Positions 17,620 to 30,378 of a DNA stretch of 64,000 nucleotides are shown here, in pieces (position 1 is the stretch's first letter; each line of letters starts with the position of its first letter). The notes under the pieces are model-generated. The model was given only the letters and a program-made list of their open reading frames with translations, searched no databases and was not told the DNA's origin. The position numbers and the translations under genes were made by a program. The DNA lies in contig CP075493.1 of NCBI GenBank assembly GCA_021613535.1, positions 5,580,001 through 5,644,000 of the forward strand, given 5' to 3'. Origin of the DNA: Adineta vaga (taxonomy: Eukaryota; Rotifera).

Positions 17620-19769
17620 ATGGTTCTTATCAATGAAAATGATGATATATATTCTTTAATTCGTCAAAACAATACATTTGCTGTTCGACTTTGGCTCGAT
17701 AACACAACAAATGATATTTATCAAAGGTAATACACATTCATGAAAATAAAAATAACTATTAAATCATCTCATCGTTACTATCTTAGTGACGAGCATGGTT
17801 TTACTCTTCTTCATTGGGCAGTATGGTACGGTCGTTTACCAATTGTTCAATTATTACTTCAAAGACATGCTCGTGTAAACGCAGTTAATCGAGGTATGAT
17901 ACACTTTGATCATATATTTTTTAATAAATTCTTGAAAAAAAACCTAGGCGATGATACACCATTACATATTGCCGTTAGTCACAATCATTTCGAAGTTATT
18001 CAAAAAGTAAAATATTACTAAATCTTTTATATTATTCCATACTTAGTTTTTCTTCTCAGTTAATTAAACACAAAGCTCATGTTAATGTAACAAATATTCA
18101 TGGAAATACTCCTCTACATTATGCATGTTTTCATCGATATTTTTCTATTGCACAATCTCTTATTGAAAATCATCATGCATTACTTTTTGTTTCAAATCGT
18201 TATGGACAAACACCTTTGGATTTATGTACATCAAGAGAAATATGTATTCGATTAAAAGGTTTGAATATCTTTTTCTTCAATTTATTACGAAAGACATTAT
18301 ATTTCAAATAGATTTAGCAATAAAACAAGGACAAGATGAACGAATTATTCTATTTGAAGAACATAATCAGTTTTCTCATATGCCTACTGTGGATATTATT
18401 CGATCGTTATCTACACAATCAGTTATTGATATTCGAGAATTACAATTTGAATCTTGTCTTTATACCAATCATAGAAAAGAGGTTTTATTTTACTCTTTTG
18501 AAAGATTTTATTGAAGTTCTTCTTGGATTTTTAGATCTGGCAAGGAATCTACAATGATACACCTATCATGGCAAAAATATTTAAACTACGTCATTGTTCT
18601 TACACACCCTCAATCTTTCAACATGAAATTGATAAGATAAAGTAAACTATTTCCTTATGTTTTCTTTTATTTTCAAAAACAAAATCTTTAGAGCATTTAA
18701 TTCATCTTACTTACTTGTTCCATTTGCGGTCTGTCATGATACACCAAATTTTATTGTTCTCACACAACATCGATATGGAAGTCAAACTTTATTTCATATG
18801 TTACATAAATCAAGTATTGCAATCGTTAATAAGATACTTGTTATAGTAACATTCATTACTTTTAGATTCAATTATTGACTCGTTGATATCGATTAAGTTA
18901 GTATTAGATATTGGTCGTGGTATGGCATATTTACATGGTATATCGACTTCTTTTCGTCCTCAGTTTATTCTCAATAGTTATCATATTATGGTAAATATCA
19001 AGCACGATTTTCTTCATTCGTTTTTCATTCTTTCGAACAGATTAAACATGAACCAATTCATTGTATTGGTAGTCAGGTATAATTCTATATGTTAATCTGC
19101 TTCTTGTACTACTTACTTTTTGTCTAAATTGAAAATTGTCTTTTCTCTAACTATATCTAACCGAAGAGAATATATTCTTGACGTATTTTGGTCTTAATAA
19201 ACATCAGTAACAGCTTATCTTCTAAAAAAAATAAAAAGAAACTTCATAATTAGTAGATGAAGATAGAAAGTTAATATATGGTTGTATTTAGATGGATCAA
19301 GAATATGTTGCGCGACTTAACTTATCTAATTGTCAGTTTTCATTTGAATCTAATATTGAACTTGATCAACCGGCATGGATTGCACCTGAAGGTAAGATTT
19401 ACTTTTAAATGAAAAGGAAACAATTTTATTCATTTGTTTCATGTTAGCCTTAGAAAATGGTATATTTACTAATGCGTCAGATATTTGGTCGTTTGCTATT
19501 CTTCTCTGGGAATTATTTACACGTCGTATACCATTTGGAGATTTTACGCCAATGCAATGTGGTCTAAAAGTATGTATGATTTTTATACGTTCAAATTGTT
19601 AATTTAGTAAAGTTTTCTAAAATAGATTGTCCACGATCATCTTCGTTTACCACCAACAGGGGTTTCATCTCACATCGATAAACTCATTCAAATATGTACA
19701 CATGATGATCCAACAAAACGTCCATCATTTGATGCGATTTTACCAATTTTAGGAAAAATTCATTTTTAA
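17620..19769 (+). CDS. ILK: Integrin-linked kinase (ILK)-like ankyrin-pseudokinase
   Basis: ILK is a pseudokinase adaptor of the ILK-PINCH-parvin complex linking integrins to actin at focal adhesions. The spliced product starts at ATG 17620 with DDIYSLIRQNNTFAVRLWLD, closely matching the ILK N-terminus (VRLWLDNTEND). Ankyrin repeats follow in several exons (HGFTLLHWAVWYGR, GDDTPLHIAVSHNH, HGNTPLHYACFHRY). The C-terminal kinase-like domain has IWQGIYNDTPIMAKIFKLR (beta-3 lysine kept), DIGRGMAYLHG, PAWIAPEALENG, DIWSFAILLWELFTRRIPFG and a typical KRPSFDAILPIL ending. The catalytic loop has no HRD and the DFG position is replaced, in line with a pseudokinase. Total about 450 residues, the family's usual length. 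The linker and N-lobe are diverged relative to vertebrate ILK. About nine introns are seen, including one of about 215 nt near 19,076-19,290. Confidence 0.93.
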
Positions 19770-20136
19770 TCTTTGTTTAATTTGTTGTTGTTGTCGTTCT
19801 GTATGGTTTTAATGGGCAGATATTTATTCAATTTTATAGATAACATATTGCTTTTACTGAATATTCTTTGTAAATGAAATAAACAAATAGTATAGGAGAA
19901 AGAAATAAAGATTTTTATTGGATGAAATATCTCAATGTGTTGTTCTTTTCTTCCTGTAAAAAACACACTATAAATGTGCAGTATTCGTCATTCTTTGGGT
20001 TTTTTTTCTTTCCTTTTTTTCTTTTTTTGCTGACATGAGAATCGTTAACTGATAGAAAGCAAAAATGTAAAAATATGACGAAAATTTCTATTCCATTTTC
20101 TTTTAATTATTAACTTTAGATGTTATTTCTTCGACG
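19770..20136. other. Intergenic spacer
   Basis: AT-rich spacer between the ILK-like stop and the first PARP-like gene. AATAAA signals occur near 19,879 and 19,905. A splice-acceptor-like TTTAG lies at about 20,116-20,120, just before the next ATG, compatible with a 5'-UTR intron or spliced-leader acceptor. Confidence 0.5.
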
Positions 20137-23100
20137 ATGAATAATTTAGCAGACGACATCATCTCTGTATTTCTTACGAAACAAGCACATGTGTTGAAAG
20201 ATACAGAATTGAGTACTATACTTGCTTCTCAAGGTATTCCATGCCTCTCTAGCGACATACGTCGTCACGTTCAATTACTAAGCCCTGCTTTGTTTCAATC
20301 GACATCCAATCCGGATGGTACATTAGCGATTCGACTCGATCCAAAAGTAGATTAATTAACTTTTAATTCACAATTTTAGTTGGCTTTATATTCTTTTAGC
20401 TTGAAATCTGTGAAGATTTTCTTGGTAGTCGTTGTAGAACCGAAGCAAAAACATGTGATAAGCTTCATATTTGTCGACATTTTGAAGGTTCTTGTCCGAC
20501 TCCAAATTGCCGTTTTCCACATAATTTTAATCAGGGATATAATCGCAAATTAATCGCACAGAATAACTGTCAATATATTAATCCAGTGTTACTTATTAAA
20601 CTGCTTCGTCAAAGCAAATCTTTATCAGTACGAAATTTATTCATTTTTTATAAATAATTATCAAATATTTTATTATTGGTTAGATACATGCATCGACACG
20701 AAAACCAAGAGGAAAAGGTGCTCGCGGTGGTCGAGGTCGTAATCGAGGTGGACGAGGACGTGGCCGTGGTCGTAATTTTGCTCATCAAATATCTACAAGA
20801 AGCAAGAATGATCCTAATAGACAACTCGATGTTAGCTTCCCATCATCAATTCTTGCCCCACAATTGGATATGGAAATAATAGAAATGATTTTAGAACGCG
20901 ATGGTATAGAAATTGAAGAGAAATTTGATGAAAATGAAAATGAGTATCTTCGTCGACGAACGATTCAATTGACACGAACAACGGGTAAACATCTTTCTTT
21001 TCTTCCAATTATAAACAAAAACTATCATTGTTTATTTATTAGATGTCGACAAATTACTCGAGATACCAGTTATAAATCATGATGGTGTAGCTATCAAATT
21101 CAAACGTACAAATCATATTATTGATAAGAGAAGTTTTCTATTAAAAACAGCAATTGCTAACGAAAGTGAAAAAATTACTGAACCTCGTTTTGCTTTATAT
21201 ATTTCCACGCTTGTCGGGAAAGGTGTACAAAGTCATACACAAGATCTTTCATCCGATAATGAACAGATTATTCTTGTTAAATGTGATAATGACCTTGGTA
21301 AGTATATCTTTTCGAAAGTTATATTGTATCTACGCCTTTTCTTTTATATGCATAGATTTGACTCAAGTTCGTCAAGCACATGAATCTCGACCGCAATTAT
21401 ATGGCAAACATATAGCTCTAGTACAAATCTATGAATGTGATACGTTAGAAATTCATTACAATGAAGACAATAAATCAATAACGAATACCGATTTACAAGC
21501 TATTTTTCGATCAGCTTGGAATGATATCTTTGCCTATAATTTTCCGACTGATGATTGTGCAGAAGTTGAATTTATTAGTGTTAATGGTAAAAAAAATCTC
21601 AAAGCTTATAGATCATTCTTTTTTTTAAATGATATAGAAATTGAATAGATGTCTAAAAAATCTACTTTTTTTAAGCTTTCAAACAATGGATGTCAACTAG
21701 TGAATTCACAGAAAATAAATTTGACATTACAATTAGTCCAATTATTGACAATGTTGATGAGAATAATGTTGCAAGATCTGTCATAGAACAACCATCGCCA
21801 ATCAATATTAATACGTGTTCAACTACTACTCACGCATTTGGTGACAGAACTCATCAAACAAAAATCAAACTTCGTTCAGAATGGGCTCTAATTGTTGCTC
21901 ATTCGAAATTTCAACTCGAGTACAAAGCATTTATTCGTATTTATTTATGAATTTCTTTTTTTCTTTGTTATGTTAATTTTGGTATATTGCAGATAGTGAA
22001 TTCGGTGGTGAAGTTACTGTTAATGGAGATGAAGCAATATATCGTGGAAGTTTTCCATCACATATTCGAGACTCAAGTAATGAAGTTACTCTCGGAAATA
22101 AGACGCATGATTTTATGAAACAATTTAAATATCAAACAATGTTTAATTTAACTCAAGATCAAATTGATATTCTTCGAGACAAGTCAGCTGATTTAGCACA
22201 TAAACGTCTGAATGAACATGATTATTTGGTAGCAGTAAAACTGAAAGATATGGCAGAATTAAAGCGCACAATGTTTCATAGACATAAATTATGCCCTTCA
22301 ACAGAACAGTTGCAACCACTAATGCAACGGCACTCGATTCAAAGGTAAAAAAACTTGCGATGCAACCATTCAAAAACATATTCTTCTTTAGTAATTTTTC
22401 CAGATCATCATCAACTTTATCCTTAAACTCTGACATATCTGAGAAGTATGCTTTGATAAATATTTTCTTTCAAAATAGAAATTTTCTCTCTTCAAATCTC
22501 ATAGTCTTTCACAGAGATCATCAATTGGGTATAATTTATCAACATATACTATATATTCACTTGAACAAGTAATTATGTTTTCAATCGAAAGATTCGAAGA
22601 TCGTCTACGACAATATCTAAACGGTACATTTCATGTCAAGTTAGTTTTTGAACGAAAGTATTTCAATGAGAAAACAAAAGGAACAAAACCTTGCATTTCA
22701 ATTAAAATGACTGGTAGTGAAAATGAAACTCAAAATGCTACAGATGAACTAAATAATTTATTTTCGTCAAAACAGACGAAACGATTTGATGAAGAAACTG
22801 GTAAGGAAAATAGATCAAATCTTTCTATCATTCAAAGAGTAATGTATTATTTTATTTGCTGAATTTTAGATGGCACTTGGACAAATGTCATCGATGCAAT
22901 TGAAGTTATTAATTATCATTTTAAACTTATTGATTTGACTTGCATATGTGAACAAGCCTCTCCGGGAGTTGTAATTGTGCATTATTTTGATATAGCTAAT
23001 CCACAATTTGGCATTGACGAACAGCAAATTGATGATATTGTTAGAGATAAATTTCAGTCTGCAGTAGTTAATTTTACTCTTCAAACATCTGATTCAATAT

Positions 23101-25846
23101 TTAATAAAGAATGGGGAGATTTACAAGAGAAACTTCTCAAACGAAATGATTATAATAAAAAGATTTGTTTTGCAACTCAATCCAATATGATTTACCTATT
23201 TGGTTTACCAGAATTAGTCAAAGAATATCGTGAAAAATTTGAACAATTAAAAAATAAACATGAACCACAACCATATAAAATTACTTTAACAGATAAACAG
23301 GTACGAGTCTTAGAGAAAAACAATATCTTTCGTAAAAATCAAATATTTCCTTTCTAGCTCATCTATTTGAAAACTGTTGCCAAAGGTGATTTGAGCAAAC
23401 TTGAAAAACGATATAAGCCAAATGGTTGCGATATTAGTCTAGTTCGTTTACGTCAACATGGTGAATTTATTGCACCACCAGATTTACATTCAAAAATCAA
23501 AGATAGTCTCGATGAACTTACCAAAATAGAAGAGATTTCATTTGAAGTTACAGAGCAAGGCTTTGATATATTAGTTAGTAAAGATCTCGAACGACTTTAT
23601 CATATAGCGAAACCAAAATGTTATCTTGAAAAAAGTATTGAAATATGTCGTGAACATATTCCTATTCCAACAGCACGTATCGCTGATCTTGACGATGGAG
23701 TGAATCAAAAATCAACTATTGCTTCCAGTGCATCGTCTCGTGTCACTAGTGTCACTATTGGTCACTCAACAGTCACTATCTGTATAGGCGATCTAACTGC
23801 ACAAGCTGTAAGTATGATTCAAGTACATAATATATAATCTATTTTTCATATAGGTAGATGCGATTGTTATATGTTCTTCATCTCAGTATTTATGTAAAGC
23901 AATTGTAGAAAAAGCTGGATCAGCAGTAGTGAAAGAATATGCTACATTAAGATCAAAGGAAGAATTCCCAAGTACAGCAACGGCTGGTGTATTACCATGT
24001 AAAAAGATTTTCTTTATTCCATGGTCAGCAGATTCACATGATGATGATGATATAAAAACATCATTGAGTACCTTTATTGCCACTGCATTTCTATTTACGA
24101 ATTCTGATGGATATAAAAGTATTGGTAAGTAGATAAACCTAACCAAGAACTATTCTGTTTATCTTCTTTCTACTATATATACAGCATTTCCAGCTGTTGG
24201 TTGTGGTGGATTTAATTTTGCACCATTGACAATCGCAAAATATATGCTTCACGAAATACGCGAACAATTAAGAGTTTCAAAACAAAAAATGAATATTTCA
24301 CTCGTTCTTCTTGCAAATCAGCAGGATGTTTATGATGCATTTATTCAACGTCTTAATGAATTAGTAGCAATTGATATCAATGTTAATCAAAAATCTCCAT
24401 CAAAAATAAAACAAGATAAATCTACCATTCCCTATGATCGAAAAAGTAATCTTTTTTTGACATCAATTTAGTTCATTGTGATATTTGTTTTAGTTGTTAA
24501 AATAACATTGATTAGTTCAACAAAAGATCAACTGATGAAATGTAAACAAGAAATTATTAATTTAGCACGTGATTTTTCTGTTTCCACTAAATTAACAAAT
24601 AAACGAGATATGCTTGATTGGTCACAAAAAACAATCTACAAATATTATGAATTTTGTCTGAAACAACATGTCATACCAACACTTGATTTAGATAATGTCA
24701 TACTTGAACTTGTTGGAACAAAAGATGCCGTAAGAATTTTTGCTTGTGATTAACTATGATGAGATTATTTTTAGGTACATGAAGCTGAGAAATATTTCTA
24801 TGAATTAACTAATGAAACATTAAAACAAGAACGTATTCATGCGATGTCTCGTGGAGTCATATGGTCAGTAGAATTGTTACCAAATTCGGATACATGGGAA
24901 CAGTATTCATTTAAACTCAATGGTATTATTGAAGATGCTTATCTCAAACACCGCACTGAAGTATGTTTAAAAGCCTCTTATATTAATTTATATATGGTTT
25001 CTTTTTTGTTTAAGATTGAAATCTACAATGATAAGGATGAAAAATGTAGAATAGTTTTTGCAACGATGCTCGAGCATGGATTACAAATTCGACGTGTACG
25101 TCGAAAACCTGTCAATTCAATATTACCAAGTGTGAGTGTCCTATTCATTTATACATTGTATTTGACTAGAAGACTATTTATTTCATTCCAGACATGGGAT
25201 CCGTCAGATCACAATTGTAAACGTGTAACATTATCCTCAACGTCTTCGGAATATCAAAATATACTTTCACAATTTCATATTACTATGCTTGGTAAATATT
25301 CACAAATTTTTAAAATTGAACGTATTCAAAATGAACGCTGGTTTAAACAGGTAAGATCATTTCCATTTATCTTTCATTAACAAAACGATACACTTTTTCT
25401 TCCAGTATGATGCACATCGCGAAGATTTTAAACGACGCTATGAAAAATTAGACGAACGTCAACTTTTTCACGGATGTACAGGTACAGCTACTAGTCAAAT
25501 TATTGAAAATTGTTTCAATCGATCATTTGCTGGTGTTAACGGTAAATTAGAGGAAAAAAATCTAACCTAGTAAACGAACAAAATCATCAATTTTTTAGGT
25601 AATTTATTTGGTTTTGGAGTATATTTTCATGCTCAAGCAAGTTACAGTCATAACTATGCGTATGCGAACAGTGCAGGAGAACGTACAATGTTCTTAGCAA
25701 GTGTTCTGATTGGTAAAACTTGCAAAGGTGATAAAGATATGAAAACTGCTCCAACTGGCTATGATACAACGACAGATGGACAGCATATTTTTGTTGTATA
25801 TCATGATGCCGGTGTTTATGCAGATTATTTAATAACTTATAAATAA
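20137..25846 (+). CDS. CCCH-RGG-KH-like-macro-WWE-PARP protein (ZAP/PARP12 N-terminus fused to PARP14-type body), predicted mono-ADP-ribosyltransferase
   Basis: Large multi-exon gene, about 1,450-1,500 residues. It opens with a winged-helix-like segment (MNNLADDIISVFLTK...), then two CCCH fingers at about 20,400-20,530: C-x7-C-x6-C-x3-H (ICEDF...CDKLH) and C-x6-C-x4-C-x3-H (CRHFEGSCPTPNCRFPH), followed by NFNQGYNRKL, the layout of the ZAP/PARP12 N-terminus. An RG-rich stretch (20,700-20,790) follows, then several KH/RRM-like units as in PARP14. A macro domain lies at about 23,760-24,400 (GDLTAQAVDAIVICSSS; AFPAVGCGGF), then a further KH-like unit, a WWE domain (about 24,845-25,190, VIWSVELLP...WEQYSF) and the ART domain (about 25,405-25,845). 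The ART triad reads H (LFHGCT), Y (GVYFHAQASYS) and I (HIFVVYHD), the H-Y-I pattern of mono-ADP-ribosyltransferases. In vertebrates such proteins act in antiviral and stress responses. The CCCH-RG start with a macro-WWE-ART end is not a standard vertebrate combination. Confidence 0.9.
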
Positions 25847-25964
25847 AACTTTACTTGTTTGTTGTTAACTCAGAGAGTGAAATTGTCTTCTTTGTTCAAA
25901 TAATCGAATGAAAAAACGTTTTTTTCCTATTTTAGATATTGTCTCATTTAGATTGATTCTTACG
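25847..25964 (+). promoter_or_regulatory. Short intergenic junction with polyA signal and splice acceptor between the PARP-like paralogs
   Basis: Only 118 bp separate the stop of the first paralog from the chosen ATG of the second. An AATAAA overlaps the upstream stop (about 25,842-25,847). A T-rich tract ending TATTTTAG (about 25,928-25,935) sits 30 bp before the ATG. This arrangement is what an operon junction resolved by spliced-leader trans-splicing would look like, but a 5'-UTR cis-intron cannot be excluded. Confidence 0.5.
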
Positions 25965-28900
25965 ATGGCGAGTGCATATGATTTATCACATGAAATTTTA
26001 CGTGTCTTTGTTAATATGCAACGAAATGAAATGTCACTTACAGAATTACATCAGAATTTAGCTAGTCCAAAGAATCGATTGACAATTGATGAAGTTCTTC
26101 GTACTATTCGATCAACTAATCTTAGCAATCTTTTTAATCTTCAATCGATATCGAATGAATTATGTTTCATACAATTAAGTCCAAAAGTAAAAATACAAGT
26201 CATATTAAATTTTTCTATTTTGACGTTTATTTATTTAGTTAACTCTTTGTGAAGCTTGTTTGAAAAAGAATTGTAGAACAATGCGTTGTTCAAAATTACA
26301 TCTATGCTGTTATCCATCTCATTTTTTTACTAAAACATCAGATAAAAATTGTTGTTTTCCACATAAACTCAGTGAACATCCAAATAACATAATTCTATTG
26401 CGAAAATTTAATTATGACACATTTAACGAAGATCTTCTACTTGATATACTTCGTTTGCATCATAAAATTAGCAATGAACAGGTAGAAATTAATGGAGAGA
26501 AATTCTTTTTTTTTTTCTTCTATCTATATCAAATTTGATAGTCACCATCAGAACGACATAGCTATCCGAAACGGCCCATATCAACTATTGCTGATTATCC
26601 TCCTTCGAATCATATTCAATCGAAAACTCCAATTCCTGGAGTAGTTAAATCAAGACCGCCATCACATTTAAAGAAATCACCAATTCAGTCAACAGTTATT
26701 ACAGAAAATGTCGCCGAACGACAACTAGACATCAGTATTCCATCGGAAAGAGATGCTCCCGATGTTGATTTAGAAATTGTTCAATTGGTTCTAGCAACAA
26801 AAGATATTATGATAGAACGAACATTAGAAAAACAAATTTCAAATGATTTTTATCGAAAATATACTCTACAATTTAAGAGTAAACAAAGTACGTAAAATTT
26901 TGTCATTCAATTCGTTAAAAAATTTACATATTGTTTTGTTTTTATTAGTAATTGACGATGTATTAAAATCTGAACCAATTATTGCATATAACAACGTTCC
27001 AATTAAAATGAAACGAACGATTCGACAGAAAGATACACGAATCTTTGCATTAAAATTTGATACTGATAAAAAAATAGATAACATGCGATTGAACTTATAT
27101 GTTGAAACACTTGTCGGTAAACAAAGTTCCACTATAATTGATATGACACCTGATGGAAACGATCAACAAATCTATCTTATCCGTTGCGAACAACCTATTG
27201 GTTTGTATACATAGGATTTATTTTCTCAAAAAAGAAACAAAATATTTTCTTCTTTTTTTTCTAGATTTTGAACATGTATATAGAATACACGCAGCAAAAA
27301 ATACATTACAAGCTTCTCGTGTGATTATTACTGAAATATACGAAGCTGAAACTCTTGAAGTTTCTTTTACTCCTAATTCCCTACATCCACCCATGACTAT
27401 ACAACGATTACGACAATTATTTGGTGAAATTCGTTGGCAACAAGATGTCTTTGCTTGTATTAATATTCATGATCAGAATAGTGCTGATATTGAATTAATG
27501 AATGCTGAAAGTATAACTGAAAATTGAAAAGAAACGTTCACATTCTTTTGACATTTTACTTTCAGTTACGGCTAGATGGCTATCGGATGCAAATAGAATT
27601 GAACGAGATTTATCTCTTATTATCCGTCCTATTATTGATTTTATACAATCATCTGAAAAGAATGATGATGAAGACGATGAAGAAATTACGAAACTGATGA
27701 CTAAATCGAAAAGCTCAACTTCATTTTCACCTTCGAACATTTCGAATGAATCACCCAAAGGTGATAATGAATCGAATGTTTATCATATTAAACAAGATTG
27801 GCGTATTATTCTAACACATCCAATATTTGGTGAAGAATATCGCAAATATATTCGTATGAATTCTTTTTTTCCATTCAGCTTTTGATTTATTTTTTATGCC
27901 GAATTTCAGGTGAAAAGATGAATCTTTCTGTTCAAATAACAGGTTCAAGCATTCAACTACCAAATGAATATATTCGGAAAGAATTAGCTCGCTATACAAA
28001 TATGTTCATACAAAATTTCCTTTTTCATGAAGTAAATAATCCTGATAAAGCACAAGTCAAATTAATCAAAGAAAACTATCATCGAATGGCACATAAATGG
28101 CAAAGAGATACAACAAAGACATTAGTTGCAGCACGTCGTGAAGTTATGAATGAACTTTTTCCACGTCCCGGTTCAGCAACTCGACCATCATCTAAATCAA
28201 TTATTACTCCTACATTTCGATCTCGACTACCACTTAATCTTAAAAAACAAGCACAACCACCATCATCAACACAACCTACTGAAGAGTAACGGATGACATT
28301 TTTTTTAAATAGAATATAACTTCGTCTTTTTTACCTCACTAGAATACTTACAAGTCAATCATCGATAAAAACGATTGAAGAAAGTATAAATACACTTCCA
28401 TATTCAATAGAAAACAGTGTCTATTTTCCATTTTTTCGTACAACAAATGCATTTCCTGATCGATTGAAAACGTATCTATTGAATACATTTCATATCAATT
28501 TAGAAATCAAATTCATTTCATCAACAAAACTAATGCTTGAACTTAAAGGTCAACAAAACAATATTTATGATGCACGAACTGTCTTACAATCACTTTTTAC
28601 ATCGTTAAAAACCAAAGCATATTCAAATACTTCTGAATGTAAGTGTTCTAGTTGAATTCATTTTCTTCTCTCGAAATGTTAATATTGATTTAGCTTCGAA
28701 ATTTACTATACCCGATCTTTATCAAGTAGCACAATGGAATTTGGATCGATGTTCAGTCATTTCATCTTGTAGTTATTCTCCTAAAAATGGTGGGACATTA
28801 TTAGTACGTTACTTTGCTGATAATCCACAATTTGGTACCGATGAACAAACAATCGATGATATTATTTTTCAAAATCTTTACGATATTGTCTATCAATTAT

Positions 28901-30378
28901 CAGCAATGAGTCGAAAACTTGATATGAAATTGAATGAATTACAAAAGATCATTCACAACAGATCAGATTATGGACAACAACTATGTTGTTGGTTTAATTC
29001 TCGAAAAGAATCAACCGAAAAAAATCGATTACATTCGATATATCTCGGCGGAACAAAAGCTATTGTTGACGAAATTATTCAAGAAATCAAGAAAATTGCA
29101 GAAGAATATACACCAGTACTATGTAATATACAATTAATATCAAATCAGGTATCTCAATACGTTATTTCATGTAATAGAAATGACTTTTTCTTTCTCTTTA
29201 GGTTATTTATCTTCTTCAACTTTGTTCAGCGGAATTAATAAAATTTGAAAAAGAATACGAAGCTGATGGTGTTGATTTACGTTCAAGACTGAAATGTGTT
29301 AATACAAGTCAATTTTTAGCACCGAAATATCTTCATGAAAAAATTAAATTATATCTGATTGAAATGAGTCAAATACAAATGGTTTCGAAAGATTTCAAAT
29401 GTTCATTACATTTACTTGATGAGAAAAAGAATGAAATTAAAGCATTAGCAGCAAAAAATCATTGTTTAATTTCGATTGCATCACCATTATTACCAAAAGC
29501 AGCACCGTTACCTTCTCGTGCAACACATTCAACATCGAAAATTAGTTCAGGAGCCATTAATATATCGAACGGTGATTTAACAACTGAAAAAGTAACTTTA
29601 GAATATTTAAGAAATCCAGTTGAGATCTCTCTTCCTTTTTTCTAGTCTGACATTCTTGTGATTTGTTCAACTTCGACAAAACTCCGTGATGCAATCATCA
29701 AAGCTGCTGGTACAGAAGTTGAAAAAGAACTAAGTGGAAAAAATCTAAAAACAATGATCGATACGTCAGCTGGACAATTAAAGCAAGCTAAACGTTTACT
29801 TTTCATTCCTTGGACTCCACCAACATCACTTTCATCAAATGAAGATCTTGATTCAATTCGTCACTCTATCTCTGCATTTATTCAACAAGCATTCAAATTT
29901 ACTATTCAAGGAAATTTTAAAAGCATTGGTTTGTATATGTAATTCAGAAATTTATTCTTTGAAGTAAATTTTTGAATGATTTTAGCATTTCCAGCTGTTG
30001 GTTGTGGTGGTTTTAGAATACCAGCAGAAGTCATTGCATCTATCATGATTGACACAACTCAAGAACAACTTGCTTCCAATTCAAATGTTCAATTAACAAT
30101 TACCTTTGTCATTCAACAACCGAATGTATACGATATCTTCTCAGAAAAATTGAAACCAACATCAATATCTTCTGCTACTGCTGCTAGTCGAACACGTCCT
30201 CCATCACCATCTCGTTTATTAAATCCAGAAAGTTAGTGTTCTATTTGTTATTTTTTATTTTCGAAAAACATTGAGTTTTGTGTTTTTTCTAGAAATTAAT
30301 ATTACTCTTACAACATCAAATGCAAATATTGATAAAGCAAAAAAATTACTTGAAATAATTGAAACTGTACTAATTTAA
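25965..30378 (+). CDS. CCCH-KH-like-macro protein, ART-less tandem paralog of the upstream PARP
   Basis: Second tandem copy, about 1,200 residues. ATG 25965 (MASAYDLSHEILRVF) is preferred because it aligns with the upstream paralog's start and follows a splice-acceptor-like TTTTAG; an in-frame ATG at 25908 is the alternative. The first CCCH finger is present (CEACLKKNCRTMRCSKLH), but the second lacks one cysteine (long C-x14-C-x3-H). There is no RG box. The KH/RRM-like body is colinear with the upstream gene, including twin segments such as NPQFGTDEQTIDDI versus NPQFGIDEQQIDDI, and shares intron positions (for example just before AFPAVGCGGF). A macro domain follows (GDLTTEKSDILVICSTS; AFPAVGCGGFRI, about 29,570-30,130). 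The protein stops at TAA 30376-30378, soon after the macro domain, without the WWE and ART modules. It is predicted to be RNA/ADP-ribose-related and non-catalytic, like the inactive PARP13 in principle; the role is inferred. Confidence 0.85.
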
